From: Chromatocurvus sp046260765
GTDB lineage: Bacteria; Pseudomonadota; Gammaproteobacteria; Pseudomonadales; Halieaceae
Length of the DNA: 21,635 bases
Assembly (NCBI GenBank): GCA_046260765.1
Contig: JBHEOO010000048.1
Coordinates: 1 to 21,635, forward strand
Direction: 5' to 3'
Positions 1 through 7,019 of the stretch are shown piece after piece. The position numbers and the translations under genes are program-made. The notes under the pieces are model-generated. The model did no database searches and was not told where the DNA came from. It was given only the letters and a program-made list of their open reading frames with translations. Position 1 is the stretch's first letter. Each line of letters begins with the position of its first letter.

Positions 1-185
1 CGGAGAAACGGGCCAGCATCCTCGGCTTTACGACAAGAGAACGGAAATTCCTCCAGCATTTCCCATGTCTTGCCAATCATTTTGAGCGCCCTGTCCGCCG
101 CCGCAGGGTCATTTTCCGCGGCAAATGCGTAGAGGCGGATCAGATCCTCCCCAGCTTCTTCGGTAGCTCGAACCGAGAAACTCAC
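1..185 (-). CDS. RelE/ParE-family toxin, C-terminus cut by window edge
   Basis: A GTG-initiated frame runs off the left window edge after about 61 codons, beginning VSFSVRATEEAGEDLIRLYA and continuing through EEFPFSCRK. The N-terminal beta strand, the two amphipathic helices and the 'ML-EEFPFSCRK' stretch match the RelE/ParE superfamily of type II toxins, which act either as ribosome-dependent mRNA interferases or as gyrase poisons. The start codon overlaps the stop of the upstream antitoxin in a GTGA, so the pair is translationally coupled, as is typical of toxin-antitoxin operons. The catalytic C-terminal residues lie outside the window, so mRNase and gyrase-inhibitor types cannot be told apart and integrity cannot be judged. 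Confidence 0.75.
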   Translation of the reverse strand, partial: MSFSVRATEEAGEDLIRLYAFAAENDPAAADRALKMIGKTWEMLEEFPFSCRKAEDAGPFL

Positions 186-448
186 CGTTCCTTGCGGGCC
201 TCGTTATGAATGGAGTGAAGGGAGTCCATGAGTTCATCCTGTGTGATGTAGCGTCCTGTGGCTTTGGCCCGATCACGCGAAGCGAGACCCCGGGCAATGA
301 ACTCCTGCTGGAATTTGCGCCGTTCAATATGCTTGTGCAGAGATTCCTCGACAAAGCCACTCAGAGTCTCTCCTTCTTGCAACACGCTTTCAGCTTCACG
401 GCGCAGGCTGGGTGTAACCCTGAGCGGTGGAATGGTCGCTGACTTCAT
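182..448 (-). CDS. Antitoxin of type II toxin-antitoxin system (ribbon-helix-helix/YlcI-YnfO-like)
   Basis: This 88-aa protein starts MKSATIPPLRVTPSLRREAE and contains a central 'EGETLSGFVEESLHKHIERR' segment. That layout, a short N-terminal beta strand followed by two helices, is a ribbon-helix-helix DNA-binding fold as in ParD-like and YlcI/YnfO-family antitoxins. The charged C-terminal tail would wrap the toxin. The ATG was chosen over an upstream alternative because AAGGAG lies at a good distance before it on the minus strand. Its stop overlaps the toxin start in GTGA. The protein is expected to neutralise the toxin and to repress its own promoter, which would lie in 449-475 or within the neighbouring remnant. 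The subfamily name is uncertain; the antitoxin role is well supported by the pairing. Confidence 0.75.
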   Translation of the reverse strand: MKSATIPPLRVTPSLRREAESVLQEGETLSGFVEESLHKHIERRKFQQEFIARGLASRDRAKATGRYITQDELMDSLHSIHNEARKER

Positions 449-475
449 AAGAACTCTCCTTCGTAAGAGCTTTCT

Positions 476-682
476 TTGCATTACTTTTGCAATGCAGCGT
501 ATCGGCCAGACATTTGTGGGCTTTCAGATCCGCTTAGCAAAGGTATTGAACTGGCATTCGTGTTCGGATCAGTGGCGAAATGGGAGGATACTGCGGCCAG
601 TGATATTGACCTGATGATAATCAGTGCTAGCCTTTCTCGCCTGATAGTCGGGTGCAGTGTGCTGAGGGATATGATGCAATGA
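476..682 (+). pseudogene. Remnant of HTH/nucleotidyltransferase-domain protein
   Basis: An open stretch of about 68 codons from a TTG contains GIELAFVFGSVAKWEDTAAS followed by DIDLMIIS. This is the GSxxxG...SDIDL signature of minimal nucleotidyltransferases (MNT/KNTase fold), as found in regulators that join a winged helix to a nucleotidyltransferase domain. Family members are about 190-220 aa. Here the winged helix is missing, the stretch before the motif looks compressed, the conserved glycine of the GSxxxG turn is Trp (K-W for K/R-G), and the domain ends about 25 residues after the DID acids. I infer several deletions. Its TGA overlaps the ATG of the next gene in ATGA, so some translation could still couple to that gene. 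The upstream limit of the homology is uncertain. Confidence 0.6.
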
Positions 683-1293
683 CAAATCGACAGCGTGACC
701 TCCTTCGAATCAGGGTGGAACTTACCAGAGTCGACCCACCTGTCTGGCGTGAGGTTCTGGTGCCGGCCCGGTACTCCTTCTGGGATTTGCATGTGGCTAT
801 TCAGGACGCGATGGGCTGGCTTGATTACCATCTGCACGAATTTCGCATTGGTGGGTCTTCTCGCGAGGATGCATTGCTTGTCGGTATACCTGACGATGAA
901 ATATGGGATGATTCTCCGGAGGTCCGGCCCGGCTGGGACATTCCGGTCATCGATTTTCTGTCGGAGCCTGGGGATCGTGCAGAGTACGAATATGATTTCG
1001 GTGACGGCTGGGTTCATGATGTGACTTTGCTCGGAATCGAGCCGAGGGAGAAGGGACAGCGGTATCCGAAATGTGTTGCGGGCAAACGCGCCTGCCCACC
1101 GGAGGACTGCGGCGGAATCCCGGGCTATGCGTCATTGTTGGAGGTTCTGTTTGATCCCGCGCATTCTGACTATGAATCCTTGAGCCAATGGGTTCCCAGG
1201 GGCTGGGGTCCGGAGTTGTTCAACCCCACCAAGGTGCGCTTCGATAATCCGCGGAAACGATGGGACCTGGCCTTTGCCGCGGACGATATTTAG
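679..1293 (+). CDS. Plasmid pRiA4b ORF-3-like protein (PRiA4_ORF3 family)
   Basis: This 204-aa protein shows the family hallmarks: an N-terminal LLRIRVELTRVDPPVWREVL, then FWDLHVAIQDAMGW, 'HLHEFRI', a central 'YEYDFGDGWVHDVTL' and the Cys-rich 'P-CVAGKRACPPEDCGG-PGY'. These match PF07929 (plasmid pRiA4b ORF-3-like). Its biochemical function is not known. Family genes are often found in accessory regions and on plasmids. ATG 679 is preferred to upstream in-frame codons because the conserved LRIRVEL block follows within seven residues. It overlaps the stop of the nucleotidyltransferase remnant by 4 bp. Its neighbours (toxin-antitoxin pair, remnant) suggest an acquired accessory patch. All domain landmarks are present, so the gene is probably intact. 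Confidence 0.85.
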   Translation: MTNRQRDLLRIRVELTRVDPPVWREVLVPARYSFWDLHVAIQDAMGWLDYHLHEFRIGGSSREDALLVGIPDDEIWDDSPEVRPGWDIPVIDFLSEPGDRAEYEYDFGDGWVHDVTLLGIEPREKGQRYPKCVAGKRACPPEDCGGIPGYASLLEVLFDPAHSDYESLSQWVPRGWGPELFNPTKVRFDNPRKRWDLAFAADDI

Positions 1294-1403
1294 GCTCCAT
1301 CCAATTGATCGCGACTGCCGGGTCTTTGCCGGATCAGTCCTGGTCTTCGCCGCCCTACGCAAGCCATCAAATGCCAGGTGAACCCGCCCCGGGGACTCAA
1401 GGC

Positions 1404-2063
1404 ATGAAACTCTGCCTGGTTGAGGACGACACCGCGCTGTCAGCTGTACTGACAGAGGGTCTTGTGGCGGCAGACTACTGCGTGCATCAGAGCTACTCGG
1501 GCGTCGACGCTTTACGCCTGCTGAACAGCACGTCGTTTGATCTCGCCATCATTGATATCGGACTACCGGATATGTCGGGCATCGATGTCATCCGGCGTCT
1601 GCGGCGGTCGGGTAGCGCCATGCCCATTCTCATACTGACAGCGCGCCACAGCACAGACGATCGCGTCCTTGGCCTGGATGCCGGCGCCGACGACTACCTC
1701 GCAAAGCCATTCGATTTCGATGAGCTGCTCGCCAGACTGCGAGCGATTCTGCGACGGGCCTCCGGCGCACTTGTCAATGTGCTGGAGTGCGGCCCGGTGC
1801 GTCTTGAGCCTGCCACGCAAACCGCCACCCTCGCTGACCAGCCGCTGCAGCTCGCGCGCCGCGAATTCATGCTTCTCAGGCTGCTGCTGGAAAATGCCGG
1901 CAGGATTGTCACCCGCGACAGACTGGAAACCGAGCTGTACGGCTGGCTGGATCCGATCGGCAGCAATGCCATTGAGGTGCATGTGCACCACCTTCGGAAA
2001 AAACTCGGCGCGCAGCGCATTCGTACCATGCGCGGCGTCGGTTACATGCTGGTGAGATCCTGA
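1404..2063 (+). CDS. Response regulator, OmpR/PhoB type, QseB/PmrA subgroup
   Basis: This 219-aa protein has an N-terminal receiver domain with acidic pocket E7-D8-D9, phosphoacceptor D51 (in LAIIDIGLPDMSG), switch T79 and K101 (in YLAKPF). A C-terminal winged helix follows, ending SNAIEVHVHHLRKKLG and IRTMRGVGYMLV. The 'SNAxEVHVHxLRxKLG' recognition-helix region is characteristic of the QseB/PmrA/TctD branch. ATG 1404 places the receiver strand beta-1 at the N-terminus as expected; longer in-frame extensions do not resemble the family. The kinase gene starts 5 bp after the stop, so the two form one operon. A candidate target is the direct-repeat box at 3552-3568, in front of the TonB-dependent receptor. 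The signal sensed is not determinable. Confidence 0.92.
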   Translation: MKLCLVEDDTALSAVLTEGLVAADYCVHQSYSGVDALRLLNSTSFDLAIIDIGLPDMSGIDVIRRLRRSGSAMPILILTARHSTDDRVLGLDAGADDYLAKPFDFDELLARLRAILRRASGALVNVLECGPVRLEPATQTATLADQPLQLARREFMLLRLLLENAGRIVTRDRLETELYGWLDPIGSNAIEVHVHHLRKKLGAQRIRTMRGVGYMLVRS

Positions 2064-2068
2064 TCGCC

Positions 2069-3556
2069 GTGTCGATGGTGAACTCCATACGCGCACGATT
2101 GATGCTGGGGCTGATGCTTGCTCTCATCTGCGCGCTGGTGCTGATTATCGGCATTAGCTGGTCGGGTGCCCGGCGCGAGCTGGCATCCCTGTTCGACGCG
2201 CACCTGCAGCAGAGTGCCGCGATCATGTTGCTGTGGACACAGACGGAGCCGCGTGCTGGAGAGACTCTGAATGAGGAGCGGTTTCGTGACGAGCTCCAGA
2301 GTCTGCTGCCGCTGATGCAGGGTGTGTACCTGCAACGCGAACAAATCGATCTGACGGCAGACGACAGGCGCGAACTCGCTTACGCCATCGTCTGTGAGTC
2401 GCCCGAGACAGACGCTACCGGGCCCTGTCTGTCGGTGGCCTCGCCGAATGCGCCAACGCTGCTGCAGCAACCGGCACAATCGGGATTCTCCGAACATTGG
2501 CAGGAGACGAATGGCGCAAATACCCTGTGGCATATCTATACGCTGCGCGACGCGACAGGAAAGTTCACGGTGCGCGTTGCAGAGCGCGATGATATCAGGC
2601 GCCAGCTTATCACCAATATTGTGCGTCGACAGTCGGGCATCACACTTGTTGTTATACCACTTGCCGGCGTCCTGGTCTGGTGGGTCGTGGGGCATGGCCT
2701 GCGTCCCCTGCAACGCCTGTCGAGGGAGATCCGCGCGCGACGCGCGGATCTCCTGGAGCCGGTGGCAACGGCTGCACCTGAAGAGGTGAGTGCCCTCGTT
2801 GCCGCGCTCAACCAGTTGTTCAACAAAGCAACCGCCGCGTTTGATCGTGAGCGTCGCTTCAGCGCCGACGTGGCACATGAACTGCGTACACCCCTCAGCG
2901 TGATCAAAACCACGGCGGAGCTGGCGGCTTCCCGATCCCGACAAGGGGAATCCATCATCGCCCACAGAGGAATCATTCGCCAATGTGAACGGGCGTCGCG
3001 AGTACTCGATCAGCTGCTGCAGCTGTCGAGAATGGAAAGCGATGACCTTGTGCCGCGAGGCGAGTCCGTTGATCTGGCGGCACTCGCGCGGGATGTCATG
3101 GCAGATCTCGCCCCGGTCGCCGATGAACAGGACGTCGAGCTCGTCCTCGAGGCCAGCGCCGATGTCCGCCGGCTGAATGCTGAGCCCGTCAGCCTGTCAA
3201 TCCTGCTGCGTAACCTCATGGACAATGCCATCAGGCACTCACCATCAGGAGCAGAGGTATGTGTCGATGTCCAGAGTGACGACAGCACTGTCAGCCTGAG
3301 CGTTAGCGACCAGGGTGTCGGCATGTCGCGACAGCAGCGCGAGAACCTGCAGGCTTTTCTGGACGCTCGCGACACGCCACGCACGGTAGACCAGCGTCAG
3401 ACAGATGAGGCAGGCTACGGCCTGGGACTATTGATGGTGCAGCGTATCGCCAGGCTACACGGGACCCGGGTTGAGATAATGTCGTCCGGGCCAGGTGCCG
3501 GCCTGTGTATGCGGGTGGTGTTTACGGACATATCCCGATCCGCAACCAACTCTTAA
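2069..3556 (+). CDS. Sensor histidine kinase (QseC/PmrB type)
   Basis: This 495-aa inner-membrane kinase has TM1 at about residues 8-30, a periplasmic sensor of about 155 residues, TM2 at about 189-208, a short HAMP-like linker, and a dimerisation domain with H-box FSADVAHELRTPLS (phosphorylated His270). The ATPase domain shows N-box NLMDNAIRHSP, G1 box DQGVGMS and G2 box GYGLGLLMVQ. All catalytic motifs are intact. It should autophosphorylate and phosphorylate the response regulator encoded 5 bp upstream. The start is GTG 2069 or ATG 2075; neither has a strong ribosome-binding site, so coupling to the upstream stop is likely. The periplasmic domain has two Cys about ten residues apart (109 and 120) and no obvious metal-binding cluster. 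Its stop codon lies inside the PmrA-like box. Confidence 0.92.
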   Translation: MSMVNSIRARLMLGLMLALICALVLIIGISWSGARRELASLFDAHLQQSAAIMLLWTQTEPRAGETLNEERFRDELQSLLPLMQGVYLQREQIDLTADDRRELAYAIVCESPETDATGPCLSVASPNAPTLLQQPAQSGFSEHWQETNGANTLWHIYTLRDATGKFTVRVAERDDIRRQLITNIVRRQSGITLVVIPLAGVLVWWVVGHGLRPLQRLSREIRARRADLLEPVATAAPEEVSALVAALNQLFNKATAAFDRERRFSADVAHELRTPLSVIKTTAELAASRSRQGESIIAHRGIIRQCERASRVLDQLLQLSRMESDDLVPRGESVDLAALARDVMADLAPVADEQDVELVLEASADVRRLNAEPVSLSILLRNLMDNAIRHSPSGAEVCVDVQSDDSTVSLSVSDQGVGMSRQQRENLQAFLDARDTPRTVDQRQTDEAGYGLGLLMVQRIARLHGTRVEIMSSGPGAGLCMRVVFTDISRSATNS

Positions 3557-3568
3557 GATTACCTTAAG
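3552..3568 (+). promoter_or_regulatory. PmrA/QseB-type direct-repeat operator before TonB receptor
   Basis: CTTAAG-ATTAC-CTTAAG is a perfect direct repeat of two 6-mers separated by 5 bp, an 11-bp (one helical turn) period. It matches the architecture of the PmrA box (YTTAAK-N5-YTTAAK) bound by regulators of the subgroup encoded at 1404-2063. It overlaps the kinase stop codon and sits 44 bp before the receptor start. I see no strong -10 element downstream (the stretch 3575-3595 is weak), which is common at activator-dependent promoters. That this is the binding site of the local regulator is inferred from subfamily and proximity. Confidence 0.7.
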
Positions 3569-3611
3569 GTTGTCTCTCTAGGCTGCTACCCCAGCAATCG
3601 GGGAGACGTTC

Positions 3612-6452
3612 ATGCAGATGAATAAGGCAATGAGCCTGCCATTTAGGCTGAATTCCAGTTCCGCCAGCAAACAGCGCGGCCTGCCGGCCGCGGTGCTATC
3701 CCTGGCCGGGGTCGCCTTGATGCTTACGCCGGCAGACCTGCGCGCCCAGGCTGGCAGCAGTGAGAACGGCGCCGCCGCGCGTAAGCTGGAAAACGTCATT
3801 GTCACCGGCACGCGTCTGCGTACGGATATTTCCGATGGCGCCTACGGACTGACGACGATTGGACGACAGGAACTCGAATTATCGGGACAGCGTTTCCTCG
3901 GCGAGTTCCTGCAGCAGGCGCCGTTCATGGCCGGATCGCCCCTGAACACCAGCACCGGCGCGCGCGGAGAGGGCGGCGGGCTGTCTCGGGGCGTCGCCTC
4001 CGTGGAGCTGCGCGGGCTGGGACCAGAGCGCACTCTGGTGCTGGTCAACGGTCGCCGGATGGTCCCCGGGGGCAGCGGTGGCAGTGGCATCGTCGATCTC
4101 AACATGCTGCCCATGGTCATGGTCGAGCGCGTGGAGATCTTCAAGTCCGGCGCTTCGGTGGAATATGGCGCTGATGCCGTGGCCGGTGTGGTCAACATCA
4201 TCACCCGCGAGCAGACGGACGGGCTGGAGGTGAATGTACAGGGCACGGGCACGCGCCGCGGCGACGGTGAGGCAGCGCAGCTCAGCCTCGCCTATGGACA
4301 GCAGCGGGATCGCTGGCAGTTCATGCTGGGTGCCGAGTATGTTGATCAACAGTCCGTGAGCAAGGGAGACCGCAGCTTCTCCGAGAGCCGTCTCACCTTC
4401 ACTGGCCCGAGCAACACGCCGACGTTTGATGGCAGCTCAGCGCCGCCGCAGGGACGCTTCAGCACCAGCCTTGGCAACCTGACGCTGATCGACGGCGCTG
4501 ACGGTGACAGCGTCAGCGACTTCCGGCCCTGGATCGGCGACAACACTGCCCCCGATACCGACCGCTACAATTTCAATCCCTTTGAGGATCTGCAGCAGCC
4601 CTCCGAGCGCCTGTCACTCTTTGCGCAGGGTCGCTACAGCGTCACCCCGGCGTTCAATGTGTTTGCCGAGACGCTCTACCACCAGCGCGACTCCCGCACC
4701 CGGCTTGCGCCGCTGCCTTTTTTCACCAACCGCGAAGAGGATGTGGATGTCAGTGCCGACAACCTGTTCAACCCCTTCGGTGAAACGCTCACCGACGTGC
4801 GGCGTCGGCTGATAGAGGGTGGACCCCGCGATTTTGTGCAGGATAACCAGGCGTGGCGGTTTGTGGTGGGCGCGGACGGAGCGCTGAGCGGCTGGTTCTG
4901 GGACGTCAGCCTGACCCGTGGCCGCAACACCGTTGATCAGCTGCAGACCGGTGATCTGCTGGATTCCCGACTGCGCACCGCCCTGGGGCCGTCCTTCCGA
5001 GACGACAGCGGCAGTGCCCTTTGTGGGTCACCGGCCGCACCGATCGCCGATTGCGTGCCCTTGAACCTGTTCGGTGGACTGGGCAGCATCACGCCAGAAA
5101 TGCTCGCCTATGCGGGTACTGATCTGCGCGACAGCGGCTTCAACGAGCAGACGGTGGCCAGCGCCAACCTGGCTGGCGAGCTGCTCGCACTGCCGGCGGG
5201 CGCGCTACAGGTGGCCGTGGGGTTCGAGTATCGAGAGGAGGAAGCGGCAGATGTGCCTGACCCGCAGACGGTCCTCGGCAACACCAGTGGCAGCGCCCGC
5301 GCGATAACCCGCGGCAGCTTTGACAGCAATGAAGCTTATCTGGAGCTCGGCATTCCGCTGCTCACCGACGCGCCGTGGGCGCAGTCGGTATCGGTGGATC
5401 TGGGCACTCGCTGGGTGGATTTCTCCAACTTCGGCACAGAAGTCGTATCCGAGGCAGGGCTTTACTGGACGGTGAACGATTCTGTGCGCCTGCGCGCCGC
5501 GTGGTCCGAGGCATTTCGCGCGCCAAACGTTGGTGAACTGTTTGGCGGTTTCAGTCAGGCCAATCCGATTGTCCTCGATCCCTGCGCTGATTTTTCCCGC
5601 CTGACGCCGGTTCAAATTGATCGCTGCGTGGTTCAGGGCGTTCCCGGCGATGGCAGCTTCCGCCAGAGCGGCGAGGAAACCCCCGAGCTGTCGGGTGGCA
5701 ACCGCAATCTGAGCCCGGAGCAGGCAGAAGTCTATACGCTGGGACTCACCTGGACGCCGCAGTCACTGCCTGATCTGCAGCTGAGCCTGGATTTCTACGA
5801 CATGGAAATCGACGCCGGTATCGCCAGCCTCGGGGCCAACACGATTCTCGAGCAGTGCCTGGCGACTGGCGCAGAGGCCTTCTGCGGCCGTATCAATCGC
5901 GAGTTGAGTGGGCGTATCGTGGATGTACAGGCGCAGCTGCAGAACCTCGCGTCAGAAACGGCCCGGGGGCTTGACCTTGACGTCCAGTATCGACACCCGG
6001 GCCTGGGTGGCAACGTCAGCCACCGGCTGATGATCAGTCATGTGCTGGACAGGGAGCTGATCGCTTTTCCGGGTGCAGCCCCCTTCGCGGGTGCCGGCGG
6101 ATTCGACCGCGACAACTTCGGTGCCATCCCGGAATGGCAGGGAAATTATCGGCTCGACTGGCGCGCAGGTGCCTGGACAGCGGGTTACGAAGCACAGTGG
6201 ATCGGCGCCATCAAGGAGAGCGGTGGCGAGGTATTCCCGGGCACAGTGAATCGCATAAGCGACGTTGTGTACCATGATGTCACCATGGGCTATGATCTGC
6301 CGACGCGCACCTCGCTGGTATTCGGCATCGACAACCTGCTGGATGATCAGCCACCTCTATTGGTCAATGCGGATGAGGGCAATACCGATGTCTCAACTTA
6401 CCGTCTGCTCGGCACGACTTTCTGGCTGCGCCTGACACACCGACTGCTCTGA
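3612..6452 (+). CDS. TonB-dependent outer-membrane receptor (946 aa)
   Basis: A long N-terminus with a hydrophobic core at residues 24-40 and a likely cleavage near LRAQA (about residue 46) directs export. ENVIVTGTRL at 60-69 is TonB-box-like. The plug domain follows, with SVELRGLGPERTLVLVNGRR and VERVEIFKSGASVEYGADAV, then a beta-barrel of about 700 residues ending in TFWLRLTHRLL. The barrel C-terminus has 'RLRAAWSEAFRAPNVGELF' and 'GIDNLLDDQPP', as in large proteobacterial receptors that import siderophores, oligosaccharides or other organics. GGGAGA before ATG 3612 supports the start. It is the first gene after the two-component operon and is preceded by the PmrA-like box, so it is probably under that regulator's control. 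The substrate cannot be named from sequence. Confidence 0.92.
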   Translation: MQMNKAMSLPFRLNSSSASKQRGLPAAVLSLAGVALMLTPADLRAQAGSSENGAAARKLENVIVTGTRLRTDISDGAYGLTTIGRQELELSGQRFLGEFLQQAPFMAGSPLNTSTGARGEGGGLSRGVASVELRGLGPERTLVLVNGRRMVPGGSGGSGIVDLNMLPMVMVERVEIFKSGASVEYGADAVAGVVNIITREQTDGLEVNVQGTGTRRGDGEAAQLSLAYGQQRDRWQFMLGAEYVDQQSVSKGDRSFSESRLTFTGPSNTPTFDGSSAPPQGRFSTSLGNLTLIDGADGDSVSDFRPWIGDNTAPDTDRYNFNPFEDLQQPSERLSLFAQGRYSVTPAFNVFAETLYHQRDSRTRLAPLPFFTNREEDVDVSADNLFNPFGETLTDVRRRLIEGGPRDFVQDNQAWRFVVGADGALSGWFWDVSLTRGRNTVDQLQTGDLLDSRLRTALGPSFRDDSGSALCGSPAAPIADCVPLNLFGGLGSITPEMLAYAGTDLRDSGFNEQTVASANLAGELLALPAGALQVAVGFEYREEEAADVPDPQTVLGNTSGSARAITRGSFDSNEAYLELGIPLLTDAPWAQSVSVDLGTRWVDFSNFGTEVVSEAGLYWTVNDSVRLRAAWSEAFRAPNVGELFGGFSQANPIVLDPCADFSRLTPVQIDRCVVQGVPGDGSFRQSGEETPELSGGNRNLSPEQAEVYTLGLTWTPQSLPDLQLSLDFYDMEIDAGIASLGANTILEQCLATGAEAFCGRINRELSGRIVDVQAQLQNLASETARGLDLDVQYRHPGLGGNVSHRLMISHVLDRELIAFPGAAPFAGAGGFDRDNFGAIPEWQGNYRLDWRAGAWTAGYEAQWIGAIKESGGEVFPGTVNRISDVVYHDVTMGYDLPTRTSLVFGIDNLLDDQPPLLVNADEGNTDVSTYRLLGTTFWLRLTHRLL

Positions 6453-6460
6453 CGTTGCCT

Positions 6461-6916
6461 ATGATCCAGACAGCCCGACAGCGACGGCGCCCTGTACTTA
6501 CCGCACTCGCGGTGCTGTTTTACGTGTTCACCGCCGCGATCGTGCCAGCTGGCCATATGGCGGCGCCCTTGGGTTCAGGTGCCGCGTTTCACCTCTGCCC
6601 CGGGGATGCCAGAAGCTCTGTGATACTCGATGCTCTCGCGGCAGAGCGTTCCGGCAGCACGGGTCATCATGAGCACCACACCAGTCACGGCAGTGGTGAT
6701 CCAGATAGTGAGACCAACGATCAGGATCATGGTGTCAGCGAAACGTCGGCTGACCCCGGCTGTCTGTTTGCCGGTGTCAGCTTTGCCCTTGCAGACAACA
6801 TCGATGGTATCGGGGTCGATATCGTCGAGCCCTTGCGCGTGGTGGCGCCGCCATCTACAGCGGCGTATCGCACAGTCCCTTGGTTACGCCCTCCGCCACG
6901 CTCTCCACCCGCCTGA
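6461..6916 (+). CDS. DUF2946-like His-rich exported/membrane protein
   Basis: This 151-aa protein has an N-terminal hydrophobic segment (VLTALAVLFYVFTAAIVPAG), a 'FHLCPGD' Cys motif, a His/Asp/Ser-rich stretch containing HHEHHTSHG and a later 'DPGCLFAGVSFAL', ending in a Pro-rich tail. The layout resembles DUF2946-type proteins, small membrane-linked proteins found next to copper-related TonB receptors and copper homeostasis genes; the assignment is by architecture only. ATG 6461 lies 8 bp after the receptor stop, and a TTG two codons upstream (6455) is an alternative. No ribosome-binding site is visible, so coupling to the receptor is likely. The His-rich loop suggests metal binding. A terminator follows at 6957-6985, closing this transcription unit. 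Confidence 0.6.
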   Translation: MIQTARQRRRPVLTALAVLFYVFTAAIVPAGHMAAPLGSGAAFHLCPGDARSSVILDALAAERSGSTGHHEHHTSHGSGDPDSETNDQDHGVSETSADPGCLFAGVSFALADNIDGIGVDIVEPLRVVAPPSTAAYRTVPWLRPPPRSPPA

Positions 6917-6956
6917 ATCTCCCGCCAGTCTCACTGGTTGCAATACACATCTATAT

Positions 6957-6985
6957 AGCCGCTCGGTCTGAGGCCGGCTTTTTTT
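6957..6985 (+). terminator. Rho-independent terminator after the first TonB-receptor unit
   Basis: The stem AGCCG...CGGCT (outer 5 bp) continues inward as CTC...GAG around the loop GGTCT, with a 2-nt bulge on the 3' arm, and runs into seven consecutive T residues (6979-6985). It lies 41 bp after the DUF2946-like gene and 35 bp before the next receptor start. It should end transcription of the upstream unit and make the second receptor partly independent. Confidence 0.75.
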
Positions 6986-7019
6986 GTCGTGCGCCACCCG
7001 GCGCATCAGGGAGATTCAG

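Noticed and set aside
481..1017. 178-codon minus-strand frame across the nucleotidyltransferase remnant and pRiA4b gene
   Set aside because: It is antisense to PRiA4_ORF3 motifs and shows no coding character of its own.
2042..2983. 313-codon minus-strand frame opposite the sensor kinase
   Set aside because: The plus strand encodes intact kinase motifs; the antisense product is Gln/His/Arg-rich without recognisable structure.
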